A stretch of 64,000 nucleotides of DNA from JAQVHD01 sp035369485 (lineage in GTDB: Bacteria; Patescibacteriota; Minisyncoccia; UBA6257; JAAZHW01), in the NCBI GenBank assembly GCA_035369485.1, contig DAOSMC010000001.1, positions 5,984-69,983 on the forward strand. Direction: 5' to 3'. Below, piece by piece: positions 7,095-15,845 of the stretch (positions are counted from its first letter, which is position 1; every line of letters begins with the position of its first letter). The notes under the pieces were generated by a model, which had not been told where the DNA came from, did no database searches, and worked only from the letters and a program-made list of their open reading frames with translations. A program made the position numbers and the translations under genes.

Positions 7095-8375
7095 ATGAGT
7101 CATTTTTTTGAAATTGAAGGAAGTAAAAAATTAAAAGGAGAAATTAAAGTATCAGGCACAAAAAATGGCGCACTGGCTATTTTACCAGCCTGTCTTTTAA
7201 CCGAGGAGCCTTGTGTGATTAAAAATATTCCGCTGCTTACTGACGTTTTAGTGATGGTTGATATTCTAAAGAATTTAGGGGCGGAAATAGAATGGTTAGA
7301 TGAAAGAACAATTCGTATTCAAGCAAAAAATGTTTTAAGTGATGCTGATACGAAATTAGTAAGAAAAATTAGAGCATCGTTTTTAGTGGCTGGTCCTATT
7401 TTAGCGCGGATAGGCGAATTAAAAATTGCAAAACCCGGCGGTTGTCATATTGGCGCGCGCAGTTTAGATACGCATTTTGAGGGTTTTGCTGATTTGGGTG
7501 TTAAATCAGCTTTAGAAAGAGAAGAATCTGAAAAATATTATTTAAAAGCTCCAAAACAATTTAAACCAGCCATTGTTTCTTTAAATGAATTTAGCGTGAC
7601 AGCAACGGAAAATCTAATGATGTTAATGGCGAAGATTGAAGGAAAAAGCGAAATCCATTTAGCAGCTGCTGAACCGCATGTTCAAGAATTAGGCGAATTT
7701 TTAAAATCAATGGGCGCTGAGATTGAAGGATTGGGAACACATACCATTATTATTAAAGGCAAGCAAAAATTGAAAGGCGCAGAACATACCATTTGGCCTG
7801 ATTATATTGAAGCGGGGACTTTTTTTAGTTTAGCTGCTACAACTAAAAGTAATCTTACTATTACCAATGTACCTGTTGCTTATTTAGAAATGGTCTTTCG
7901 TAAGTTGAAAAAAATGGGAGTTTCGTATAGAATAAAAGACAGCCAGGTTTTAATTGAGGGCAAAGATAGTTCTTTGAAAGCAGCCAAAATTCAAACATTA
8001 CCGTATCCAGGATTTCCAACTGATCTTCAAGCTCCTTTCGCGGTTTTAGCTACTCAAGCTAAAGGTGACAGTTTAATTTTTGATACATTATTTGAAGGCA
8101 GATTTAAATATGTTGATGAGTTAAATCAAATGGGAGCAAAAATTTTTCTTTGCGATCCGCACCGTATTCTTGTATCAGGTCCGACGCCGCTTTATGGAAC
8201 AAAAATCAAAAGTTTTGATTTACGTTCAGGAGCCACGCTGATTATTGCTGCCTTAGCGGCTCGGGGAAAAAGTCAGCTTCTAGGCATTGAAGAAGTAGAC
8301 CGCGGTTATGAAAAAATTGAAGAGCGGCTGCAAAAAATTGGTGCGAATATAAAACGAGTCGAGGCAGAATCATAA
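7095..8375 (+). CDS. murA: UDP-N-acetylglucosamine 1-carboxyvinyltransferase MurA
   Basis: 426 residues, the usual length. MurA transfers enolpyruvate from PEP to UDP-GlcNAc, the first committed step of peptidoglycan synthesis, in the cytoplasm. The Lys-Asn pair of the UDP-sugar site is at 23-24 (SGTKNGA). The active-site cysteine is kept at about residue 117 (PGGCHIGAR), so fosfomycin sensitivity would be expected. The C-terminal GIEEVDRGYEKIEERL segment is typical. The start at 7095 excludes an upstream frame that runs through hairpin repeat 3. It heads a tight run with a MreB-like gene (4 bases apart) and a holB-like gene. Confidence 0.96.
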   Translation: MSHFFEIEGSKKLKGEIKVSGTKNGALAILPACLLTEEPCVIKNIPLLTDVLVMVDILKNLGAEIEWLDERTIRIQAKNVLSDADTKLVRKIRASFLVAGPILARIGELKIAKPGGCHIGARSLDTHFEGFADLGVKSALEREESEKYYLKAPKQFKPAIVSLNEFSVTATENLMMLMAKIEGKSEIHLAAAEPHVQELGEFLKSMGAEIEGLGTHTIIIKGKQKLKGAEHTIWPDYIEAGTFFSLAATTKSNLTITNVPVAYLEMVFRKLKKMGVSYRIKDSQVLIEGKDSSLKAAKIQTLPYPGFPTDLQAPFAVLATQAKGDSLIFDTLFEGRFKYVDELNQMGAKIFLCDPHRILVSGPTPLYGTKIKSFDLRSGATLIIAALAARGKSQLLGIEEVDRGYEKIEERLQKIGANIKRVEAES

Positions 8376-8379
8376 TAAT

Positions 8380-9387
8380 ATGTTTATTAAAAAAATTGGA
8401 ATTGATTTAGGGACTACAAATACATTGGTTTTTGTACCCAAAAAAGGCGTAATTATTTTTGAGCCAACTATTGTTGCTTATGATCTCAATGACAATAAGA
8501 TCTTAGCGGTGGGTAAGGAGGCAAAGGAAATGTTAGGACGTACGCCAGATGATATAGGAGCTTATCGGCCATTAAAAGACGGCGTGATTGCTGATTATAA
8601 AACGACCAAAATTATATTAAAGTATTTTATTTCTAAAGCCTTAGGTAGTTTTAATTTTTTTAAGCCCACTTTAATTATTTCTGGTCCAGCCGGTATTACT
8701 TCTACAGAAAGGCGAGCGGTTATTAACGCAGCTTTGGAGGCGGGTGCGCGTGAAGTTTATCTTGTCCGCGAACCCATCTTGGCTGCTTTGGGGGCGGGAA
8801 TCCCCATTAATTCCGCTTCAGGTCATATGATTGTTAATATCGGAGGTGGCACTAGTGAAATTGCGGTGATTTCTTTGGGTGGCATTGTTTCGTGGGCCTC
8901 TTTAAGAATTGCAGGGAATAAATTTGATGAGGCGATAGTGAATTATATTCGAAAGAAATATAATTTAGCGATTGGCGATCAAACAGCAGAAAGAATTAAA
9001 ATTGAAGCAGGCGCAGCTCTGCCTCAAAAAAACAAGATTGAAACCGAAGCAAAAGGACGTGATTTAACAACAGGGTTGCCACGTTCTGTGATCGTCAATT
9101 CTAATGAAATTGCTGAAGCACTGGCTCCTCATTTGGAAGAAATTGCCGAAAGTATTCGTTCTGTATTTTTGAATACTCCACCAGAGTTAGCAGCGGATAT
9201 TATTGAAAAGGGAATTGTGATTGCTGGCGGCAGTTCATTGTTGCGAGATTTAGATTCATATATTTCGAAAGTTACGGGGGTGAATACTTTTCTAGCCGAA
9301 GATGCTTTGTATTGTGTAGCCAAAGGCACGGGCATTATTTTGGAACATTTGGATATTTACAAAAGAGCTCTAATGAGCAAGCGTTAA
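8380..9387 (+). CDS. mreB: Rod-shape-determining protein MreB, first paralogue
   Basis: 335 residues of the actin-like MreB family, which forms membrane-associated filaments that guide lateral wall synthesis. Phosphate-1 loop GIDLGTTNT is at the start, IGGGTSEIAVISLGG is the second phosphate loop, and AGGSSLLR is the adenosine motif near the C-terminus. It is one of two MreB genes; the other (13488-14540) heads the mreCD-PBP2 operon. This copy sits between murA and holB and has less typical motifs (IGGGTSE where the other has IGGGTTD), suggesting a specialised role or a second filament type. Confidence 0.9.
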   Translation: MFIKKIGIDLGTTNTLVFVPKKGVIIFEPTIVAYDLNDNKILAVGKEAKEMLGRTPDDIGAYRPLKDGVIADYKTTKIILKYFISKALGSFNFFKPTLIISGPAGITSTERRAVINAALEAGAREVYLVREPILAALGAGIPINSASGHMIVNIGGGTSEIAVISLGGIVSWASLRIAGNKFDEAIVNYIRKKYNLAIGDQTAERIKIEAGAALPQKNKIETEAKGRDLTTGLPRSVIVNSNEIAEALAPHLEEIAESIRSVFLNTPPELAADIIEKGIVIAGGSSLLRDLDSYISKVTGVNTFLAEDALYCVAKGTGIILEHLDIYKRALMSKR

Positions 9388-9388
9388 A

Positions 9389-10138
9389 ATGAAAATAGAT
9401 CAATATTTCAAAAAAATTATTGAGCAAGATATAATTGATGGCGCTTGGCTTTTTTTAAGCATGGATGAGGAGATGCTTTTTCAAAAAAGTTTAAGTTTAG
9501 CCAAACAAGTTACTTCAGCATCTTATATTTATATTGTTTCCGAGAGCGAGCAATTGGAAGATTTTATTAAAAATAGCCATCAGGTTTTTGATCCGGCAAT
9601 AAAAAGCATTTTTGAAATTCAAAGATTGCTTTTTTTATCTAGTGATGAAAAAAAAGTGGTAATAGTTAAAATGATGGAAGATCTTTCTGAAGAAGCGCAA
9701 AACTCTTTGCTTAAAATCACCGAGGAACCGCCAGTGAATACTGCCTTCTTTTTTCTCAGCAAAGACGAGAATAGAGTATTGCCGACATTGCGTTCGCGTT
9801 TTCGGATAATTAAATTTCCTGAAAAAAATTCCTTTTACCAAAAACGCATTTCTTCGGAAATGAGAACGTTTCTACATTCTTCTCAGCCGCTCAATGTTTA
9901 TTTAGAAAATTTTTTGGAAGAGGATCCGGTAATTTTTTTAGAAAACTTAGTCATTGTTATGAGGGATGGCCTCTTGAATTCCTTAAATCTTGAGGAGTTA
10001 AAAATTACAAATGGAGAGGGAGAGGCAAATGTAAAAGATTTAAAAAACGCCCTTTACGCCTTAGAAGGTATTAAATATCATAATTTAAATTCTCGCCTGC
10101 AAATCGAAGATTTATTATTAAATATTAATAAAAATTAA
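9389..10138 (+). CDS. holB: DNA polymerase III delta'-like clamp-loader subunit
   Basis: 249 residues, similar to the clamp-loader delta' subunit. The best signatures are SEEAQNSLLKITEEPP (the sensor-proximal helix and loop) and LPTLRSRFRIIKF (the SRC-like sensor 1 region, with Ser-Arg-Phe instead of Ser-Arg-Cys). A Walker A motif is absent, as expected for delta', which does not hydrolyse ATP. It is shorter than E. coli HolB (about 330), with a reduced C-terminal collar domain. Only one base separates it from mreB, so it is probably in the murA-mreB transcript. Confidence 0.8.
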   Translation: MKIDQYFKKIIEQDIIDGAWLFLSMDEEMLFQKSLSLAKQVTSASYIYIVSESEQLEDFIKNSHQVFDPAIKSIFEIQRLLFLSSDEKKVVIVKMMEDLSEEAQNSLLKITEEPPVNTAFFFLSKDENRVLPTLRSRFRIIKFPEKNSFYQKRISSEMRTFLHSSQPLNVYLENFLEEDPVIFLENLVIVMRDGLLNSLNLEELKITNGEGEANVKDLKNALYALEGIKYHNLNSRLQIEDLLLNINKN

Positions 10139-10167
10139 TTTTTTTATTTTTGTTGCTAAAAGCCATG

Positions 10168-10310
10168 GGATCCTTCGGGCGTTACCCTCAGGATGACGTA
10201 AGAAGCGAAAGCCGAAGGATCCTTCGGACTAAAACCCTCAGGATGACAATGTATTGGTTTGTCATTCTGAGTGAAACCTGCCTGCCGGTTAGGTAGGTGA
10301 AGAATCTCAT
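10168..10310. repeat. Dispersed repeat cluster (two direct copies plus one inverted unit)
   Basis: Two direct copies of a ~30-base unit, 10168-10197 and 10217-10247, share GGATCCTTCGG and CCCTCAGGATGAC ends. An oppositely oriented unit at 10261-10310 starts GTCATTCTGAG and ends GAAGAATCTCAT; it contains an internal 7-bp hairpin (CCTGCCT/AGGTAGG). Non-coding, between holB and frr. Motifs of this kind recur between genes in many bacterial genomes; the mechanism of spread is not visible here. Confidence 0.7.
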
Positions 10311-10334
10311 ACTCAGCAGTGATGGTTAATAAGG

Positions 10335-10367
10335 CGGCGGCGAATTTCTTTTAGAAATTCGCCGCCG
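10335..10367. repeat. Hairpin repeat copy 4
   Basis: A 15-bp stem (10335-10349 with 10353-10367) with a TTT loop. The inner core is shortened to GAATTTCT/AGAAATTC, and the outer arm is CGGCGGC. It follows the dispersed repeat cluster; no gene overlaps it. Confidence 0.85.
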
Positions 10368-10430
10368 GTAAACCCTGTTTTATTTTTAAATTTTATGCCA
10401 CTGCTTTATTGCTAATTATAGAGTGAAAAT

Positions 10431-10459
10431 TTGAGATTTACATTTTATTATATTATAAT
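10431..10459 (+). promoter_or_regulatory. Promoter of frr
   Basis: TTGAGA (10431-10436), 17 bases, TATAAT (10454-10459). The frr ATG follows 26 bases later, with no Shine-Dalgarno sequence between. Confidence 0.7.
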
Positions 10460-10485
10460 TATTATAGTCGTTAAAACATTTATTT

Positions 10486-11049
10486 ATGCCCATTAATCAA
10501 TTAATCGAAAAATTAAAAAAAGAAGGCGAATCTGTGATTGAAGGATTTCGGAACGAAATTTTAGGTGTTCGTTCTAATCGACCTCAGCCGGCTCTTATTG
10601 AAAATATTAAAGTAGAATGTCCTGTTTATGGTTCTATCCTGCCACTTAAACAATTGGCAACCATTCAAGTGAGTTTGCCCAATAGTTTAATTGTTCAAGT
10701 ATGGGACAAAGTAAATGTTTCGGCTTGTGAGAAAGCTATTCAAGCATCTAATTTGGGGGTTTCTACAATAGTAGAAGGATCGCAAATTCGAGTTATTCTT
10801 CCGCCCTTATCTCAGGAAAGGCGAGATCAGATTTTCCAATTAATCAAGAAAAAATCAGAAGATACAAAAATTCGTTTACGTCTTTTAAGAGAAGATGTTT
10901 TGAAAGAAATAAAAGAGTTATTTGAACAAAAGAAAATTTCCGAAGATGATAAATATCGTAGCAAGGAGCAGATTGATAAATTAATGGATGATTTTAATCA
11001 TAAAATAGAGGAAATCGTTGAAGTCAAAAAAAAGGAGATTTACGAATAA
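10486..11049 (+). CDS. frr: Ribosome recycling factor
   Basis: 187 residues, full length. RRF, with EF-G, splits the post-termination ribosome. The sequence has the long helices of domain I and the diagnostic segments GVRSNRPQPALIENIKV near the N-terminus, LPPLSQERRDQ in the middle and a C-terminal coiled-coil-like end. It opens a same-strand run with rseP, proS and the cell-shape genes. Confidence 0.96.
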   Translation: MPINQLIEKLKKEGESVIEGFRNEILGVRSNRPQPALIENIKVECPVYGSILPLKQLATIQVSLPNSLIVQVWDKVNVSACEKAIQASNLGVSTIVEGSQIRVILPPLSQERRDQIFQLIKKKSEDTKIRLRLLREDVLKEIKELFEQKKISEDDKYRSKEQIDKLMDDFNHKIEEIVEVKKKEIYE

Positions 11050-11089
11050 AAGAAATTAATTTTTTCATAAAAAGAACCATTCTTTTTAT

Positions 11090-12166
11090 ATGAGTGCTAT
11101 TATTTTTATACTTTGTTTAGCTTTTTTAATTATTGTTCATGAATTTGGGCATTTTTTAGCAGCCAAAAAAAGTGGAATGAAAGTTGAAGAATTTGGAGTT
11201 GGATTGCCTCCTCGTATTTGGGGAACAAAAAAAGGGGAAACGATTTATTCGATTAATGCTTTGCCTTTTGGAGGCTTTGTAAAAATTTATGGAGAAGATG
11301 GTTCTTATGAAAATGAAGAAAATAGTTTTTCAGCAAAAAAACCAGCTGTTCGATTAAAAGTTTTATTAGCAGGCATTGCAATGAATTTGATAGTTGGCAT
11401 TATTCTTTTGGGTGTTGGTTTTAATATTGGCATTCCTGCTCTTGCAACCGAAGATAATATGCCTTATTTACAAGATATCAAACTATCTATTTTAGAAGTT
11501 CAAAAAGATTCACCGGCAGCCATGGCTGGGCTCAAAACAGGCGATCGAATTTTAGAGGTGAGTCGCGGTGATGAAAAAATATCTTTGCCTACAGTTGAGG
11601 AATTGCAGTCGTTTACGAAAAAATGGGGCGGTGAAGAAATTAATTTAAAAGTTGAACGAGGGAAAGAATCTTTTGAAATTAAAGCAACGCCTCGTAAAAA
11701 CTTTGAAGAGAATCAAGGGGCTTTGGGTATTGCGATTGGCGAAACAGGAATACTTAAATACCCCTTTTTTCAAAGTATTTGGGAGGCCATCAAAGGAGGA
11801 TTTAGTATTTTTATTAATGTTTTTATAGGGCTTTTTCTTTTTTTGAAAAATTTAATTATTAATGGCCAAATGATGGGCGAAGTAGCTGGACCGGTTGGCA
11901 TAGTGGCTTTAGGGGGGCAGACGGTCAAAATGGGTATTGGATATTTGATTCAATTTTTAGCGACTTTGTCAATATATTTAGCCGCTTTTAATCTTATTCC
12001 TTTTCCGGCGCTTGATGGTAGCCGCGCGCTCTTTGTTTTAATTGAAAAAATTAGAGGGAAGGCTGTGCCCGCAAAAGTGGAAAATTTAATTCATTCTTTA
12101 GGTTTTGTTATTTTGATTGGTCTTGTTATTGTCGTTACTTTCCACGATATTTTAAACTTATTTTGA
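11090..12166 (+). CDS. rseP: RseP-type site-2 metalloprotease
   Basis: 358 residues, integral membrane zinc protease that cleaves substrates within the membrane. The HEFGH zinc motif is in the first helix (about residues 17-21), a PDZ domain lies at about 125-205, and the second active-site region carries NLIPFPALDGSR with the zinc-binding Asp. The natural substrate in a cell without an obvious outer membrane is unknown; candidates are membrane-bound regulators or signal peptide remnants. The TGA stop overlaps the end of an upstream in-frame TTG extension of proS that I do not accept. Confidence 0.93.
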   Translation: MSAIIFILCLAFLIIVHEFGHFLAAKKSGMKVEEFGVGLPPRIWGTKKGETIYSINALPFGGFVKIYGEDGSYENEENSFSAKKPAVRLKVLLAGIAMNLIVGIILLGVGFNIGIPALATEDNMPYLQDIKLSILEVQKDSPAAMAGLKTGDRILEVSRGDEKISLPTVEELQSFTKKWGGEEINLKVERGKESFEIKATPRKNFEENQGALGIAIGETGILKYPFFQSIWEAIKGGFSIFINVFIGLFLFLKNLIINGQMMGEVAGPVGIVALGGQTVKMGIGYLIQFLATLSIYLAAFNLIPFPALDGSRALFVLIEKIRGKAVPAKVENLIHSLGFVILIGLVIVVTFHDILNLF

Positions 12167-12213
12167 GGTTAAAAATTGAAAAAAGAAAAAAAAGAATTAC
12201 AATATTAAGGACT

Positions 12214-13485
12214 ATGTTAGAATCAAAAGCATTTGTTTCAATTAATCGAGGAGCTGTTGAAGATGAAACAGCTTTGAATGCACAACTCCTGATAAGAGGA
12301 GGATTTGTTGAGAAGGTAATGCCGGGTATTTATGTTTATTTGCCTTTGGGCTGGCGGGTTTATAAAAAAATAGAAACAATAATTCGAACGGAAATGTTTA
12401 GAATAGGAAGTGAGGAAATTTTTCTTTCAGCGCTATTACCAAAAGAATTATGGATAAAGAGCGGACGATGGGAATCTTTTGGTGATATTCTGATGAAAGT
12501 CAATGATCGTGATGGCAGGGAATATGTTTTGGGCCCTACGCATGAAGAATTAATAGCAGAATTAGCTAAAAAATACATTTTGACATATAGAGATTTACCA
12601 AAAGCCATTTTTCAAATTCAAGAGAAATTTCGAGATGAACAAGAAGTACAATCAGGATTATTAAAAACTAAAGAATTTATAATGAAAGATTTGTATAGTT
12701 TTCATGCCACCCGACAAGACTTGGATTTTTTCTATGAGGAAATGAAAAAATCTTATATTAATATTTTTAATCAATGTGGTTTAAAATCTTATATTGTTGA
12801 AGCAGCCGGTGGTAATTTTACTGATGAGAATGTTCATGAATTTATGTTAAAAACAGAAGCAGGAGAAGAGACGACGGTTTTTTGTGAATTATGCGATTTT
12901 GCTCAGAACAAGCAATTGAAAGAAGCAGAAGGAAGAGATCAATGTCCTCGTTGTGGCGGTTTACTTAAAGAAGAAAAAACAGTGGAACTGGGAAATATTT
13001 TCAAACTTGGAACAAAATTTAGCGAAAACACAGGAGCGTATTTTGTTGATCGTGATGGCGAGAAAAAACCAATTTTAATGGGCTGCTATGGCATTGGCTT
13101 AAGCCGATTGATGGGAGTAATTGCTGAGGTTTATCATGATGAAAAGGGCTTGGTATGGCCTGTTTCCGTAGCTCCATGCCTCATTCATTTAATAAAAATA
13201 AACGAGACGGATCCGAAAATTGATGCTAAGATAAAAAAGCAAGCAGATAAATTATATCAGCAATTGACTCGAAAGGGTTTCGAGGTTTTATATGATGATC
13301 GAGTTGAGTTTACAAGCGGAGAGAAAATTGCGGAGGCTGACGCTATCGGAATTCCTTATCAAATAATAATAACTGCTAAAAACTTACAAAGGGAATTAGT
13401 AGAAATAAAAAGTCGAAATTCAGGGGAAAGCGAATTATTAAAAATATCGGCGGTCGGAAACTATTTTAAAAATATTAATCAATAA
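12214..13485 (+). CDS. proS: Prolyl-tRNA synthetase, short form without the large editing domain
   Basis: 423 residues, class II synthetase charging tRNA-Pro. Motif 2 is FRDEQEVQSGLLKTKEFIMKD (given in part), and motif 3 is GCYGIGLSRLMG. The ~180-residue INS editing insertion of E. coli-type enzymes is missing. In its place are about 60 residues with two CxxC pairs (CELC about 227, CPRC about 247), possibly a small zinc ribbon. A C-terminal anticodon-binding domain follows. I choose ATG 12214, preceded by AAGG, over a TTG at 12163. It probably belongs to the frr-rseP transcript. Confidence 0.94.
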   Translation: MLESKAFVSINRGAVEDETALNAQLLIRGGFVEKVMPGIYVYLPLGWRVYKKIETIIRTEMFRIGSEEIFLSALLPKELWIKSGRWESFGDILMKVNDRDGREYVLGPTHEELIAELAKKYILTYRDLPKAIFQIQEKFRDEQEVQSGLLKTKEFIMKDLYSFHATRQDLDFFYEEMKKSYINIFNQCGLKSYIVEAAGGNFTDENVHEFMLKTEAGEETTVFCELCDFAQNKQLKEAEGRDQCPRCGGLLKEEKTVELGNIFKLGTKFSENTGAYFVDRDGEKKPILMGCYGIGLSRLMGVIAEVYHDEKGLVWPVSVAPCLIHLIKINETDPKIDAKIKKQADKLYQQLTRKGFEVLYDDRVEFTSGEKIAEADAIGIPYQIIITAKNLQRELVEIKSRNSGESELLKISAVGNYFKNINQ

Positions 13486-13487
13486 TT

Positions 13488-14540
13488 ATGTTTAAAAAAT
13501 TATTAGCAAAAATGTCGCCGGGATTGGGAATTGATTTGGGTACAGCCAATTCCCTTGTTTATTTGGAGAAACAAGGGGTTGTTATTAATGAGCCGTCGGT
13601 AGTGGCTTACAATCAAAAAACGAATGAGATTTTAGCTATTGGACGTGAAGCGCAAGCGATGGTTGGACGTACGCCTCCTCATATTGTAGCAGTTCAGCCA
13701 TTGACCAATGGAGTAATTTCTGATTTTGAATTGTCGGAAGAAATGCTTCGTTATTTTTATCGTAAATTCCAAAAATCCAAATTAGGAATTTTGCCGTATC
13801 GGCCGCGGGTGGTTATTGGTATTCCTTGTGGAATTACTGAAGTGGAAAAAAAGGCAGTAGAAGATGCAGCCTTAAATGCCGGAGCAGGCGAGGTTTATTT
13901 GGTAGAGCAAACTTTAGCAGCGGCGATCGGTAGTCATATTCCTATTTTTGAACCATCGGGCAATATTTTAGTTGATATTGGTGGAGGAACTACGGATATC
14001 GTTGTTATTTCCCTTGGCGGTATTGTTCGTTATAAAAACTTAAAAATTGCTGGTCAAAAATTTAATGAAGACATTATAAGATATGTTAAGGACGAATATC
14101 GTTTATTAATTGGAGAAGTGAGTGCAGAACGTGTAAAGTTGGAAATTGGATCAGCTAAAATTAATGGAATGGAAAAATTAGAAACAGTTGTCAGAGGAAG
14201 AGATTTAACCACTGGCTTACCGAAAGAAGTTACTCTAACAAGCGAAGAAGTTGCAAGGGCTTTGGATAAATCCCTGAAAGTTTTAGTGGAAGCGATTCGG
14301 TCTACCATTGAGGAAACACCACCGGAATTAGTGGCTGATATTTCTATAAAAAACATTTGGTTGTCGGGTGGAGGAAGTTTATTACACAATCTTGATCGTT
14401 TGATCGAAAATTATTGCATGATGCCGGTAAAAAGCGTTGATGATCCTTTAACGGCGACGGTGCGAGGATTGGGGATTATCGTGGAAAATTTAAAACAGTA
14501 TAAAAATATCCTTATTTATGAGCACAAAGAGAACGAATAA
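13488..14540 (+). CDS. mreB: Rod-shape-determining protein MreB, second paralogue
   Basis: 350 residues. GIDLGTANSLVY is the first phosphate loop, DIGGGTTDIVVISLGG the second and LSGGGSLLHNLD the adenosine motif. This copy is closer to the standard MreB and leads the classic order mreB-mreC-mreD-PBP2. Two bases separate it from proS and it overlaps mreC by 23 bases, so translation is probably coupled. Confidence 0.95.
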   Translation: MFKKLLAKMSPGLGIDLGTANSLVYLEKQGVVINEPSVVAYNQKTNEILAIGREAQAMVGRTPPHIVAVQPLTNGVISDFELSEEMLRYFYRKFQKSKLGILPYRPRVVIGIPCGITEVEKKAVEDAALNAGAGEVYLVEQTLAAAIGSHIPIFEPSGNILVDIGGGTTDIVVISLGGIVRYKNLKIAGQKFNEDIIRYVKDEYRLLIGEVSAERVKLEIGSAKINGMEKLETVVRGRDLTTGLPKEVTLTSEEVARALDKSLKVLVEAIRSTIEETPPELVADISIKNIWLSGGGSLLHNLDRLIENYCMMPVKSVDDPLTATVRGLGIIVENLKQYKNILIYEHKENE

Positions 14541-15327
14541 TCTTATTGTAATTTTGTTAATTATTGCCTTTCTGGGAAGTTTTATGAGGCCAGTATTGGC
14601 TTTAGCCACTAACGAAGAAGATAGTAATAACGGAGATAAAACTTTTACCGCAAGAGCTCGAACTATTCTTTTACGTGCTGTTCAGGATATTGATAATTGG
14701 GTTAGAGGTTTGATTTATTTTAAGGAAATTCAAGAGGAAAATAATGTTTTGGTTTTTCAAAACCGAGCTTTAAAGTCTTTGTTAATTGATTATCATAATT
14801 TAAAGTCAGAAAATGAATTATTGCGAGAGGCATTAAAAATTCACCAATCGCAAGACATTAATTTTCTTTTAGCCAACGTTATTGGTCGATCGCCTTTGAA
14901 TTTCTCTCAGACTTTTGTGATTGATGTGGGAGAGGAAGATGGAATTAAGGTGGGACAGAGTGTTGTTTGGGGAGGAAAAACTTTAATAGGAGAAATTATT
15001 GATGTGCGAAAAAATTCTAGCACAGTTCGAGCTATTACGGATAGTGAATTTAGAGCCGCGGTTTTTGTTGGTGAAGGCCGAACTGAAGCCCTTTTCACCG
15101 GTAATGGCTTTTTACCTCCTTTTTTAGATTTGGTACCGACGAAAGAAGAAATTGCTTTAAATGAACAGGTTTATACTTCAGGTTTGGATAATAAATTTAT
15201 TCGAGGTTTGTACGTTGGAGATGTAAGTGAAATTAATAAACCCGAAGGTAAAATTTTTCAGGAAATCAAAATTACCCCGGCTTTAGATTGGACGAGCATT
15301 TATCAAGTCTTAGTTATCGTTCATTAA
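14518..15327 (+). CDS. mreC: Cell-shape protein MreC
   Basis: 269 residues. An N-terminal membrane helix (about 8-28) is followed by a coiled coil (about 70-105) and a beta-rich extracytoplasmic domain containing GRSPLNFSQTFVIDVG and DSEFRAAVFV, typical of MreC. MreC links MreB filaments to PBP2 and MreD outside the membrane. Its start lies within the 3' end of mreB, and mreD begins two bases after its stop. Confidence 0.92.
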   Translation: MSTKRTNNLIVILLIIAFLGSFMRPVLALATNEEDSNNGDKTFTARARTILLRAVQDIDNWVRGLIYFKEIQEENNVLVFQNRALKSLLIDYHNLKSENELLREALKIHQSQDINFLLANVIGRSPLNFSQTFVIDVGEEDGIKVGQSVVWGGKTLIGEIIDVRKNSSTVRAITDSEFRAAVFVGEGRTEALFTGNGFLPPFLDLVPTKEEIALNEQVYTSGLDNKFIRGLYVGDVSEINKPEGKIFQEIKITPALDWTSIYQVLVIVH

Positions 15328-15329
15328 TA

Positions 15330-15845
15330 ATGAAAAAGATAAAACAAATTTTGCACGTTCTTACTTTTCTGTTATTTATAAGCCTTTTGGCCATTTTACA
15401 AATAACGATTATTAATCAATATCCCATCGGAGGAGTAAAAGTAAATCTAGTTCTTATAGGATTGTTAGCTAATATTTTTAATCCTCGTTTTGGAAAGGTG
15501 GTTTTAGGTGCTGTTGTAGGAGGTCTGATTTATGATTTTGGCGGGATTTTTAATTTTATTTCTCTAATAAGTTTTTTGGTTACAATAGTAATTCTGCATT
15601 TATGGAGTAAAAAATATTTGGTTAAAAAGAACATGTTGATGATTTTTTTCTTTGGCGCTATTGGAACAATATTTTTCAATTTTTTTTACGTGCTGTTGAG
15701 TTATTTTCTTTTTCATGCAAACTTTTTTTATTATTTTTTAAGTCTGAGACACGTTGTGGAAATATTACTTAATGGCGGAGGAGCTTTTATTTTTGCTTTA
15801 ATTGGTGAGGGATTTACGCAAATAAGCCATTTATTTAAAAAATAA
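15330..15845 (+). CDS. mreD: MreD-like membrane protein
   Basis: 171 residues, almost entirely hydrophobic, with about five predicted membrane helices. The sequence itself is weakly conserved; the call rests on size, hydrophobicity, the PIGGVKVNLVLI segment near the first helices and its place between mreC and PBP2. The start at ATG 15330 is preferred to a TTG at 15288 inside mreC. Its TAA shares one base with the next gene's ATG. Confidence 0.85.
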   Translation: MKKIKQILHVLTFLLFISLLAILQITIINQYPIGGVKVNLVLIGLLANIFNPRFGKVVLGAVVGGLIYDFGGIFNFISLISFLVTIVILHLWSKKYLVKKNMLMIFFFGAIGTIFFNFFYVLLSYFLFHANFFYYFLSLRHVVEILLNGGGAFIFALIGEGFTQISHLFKK

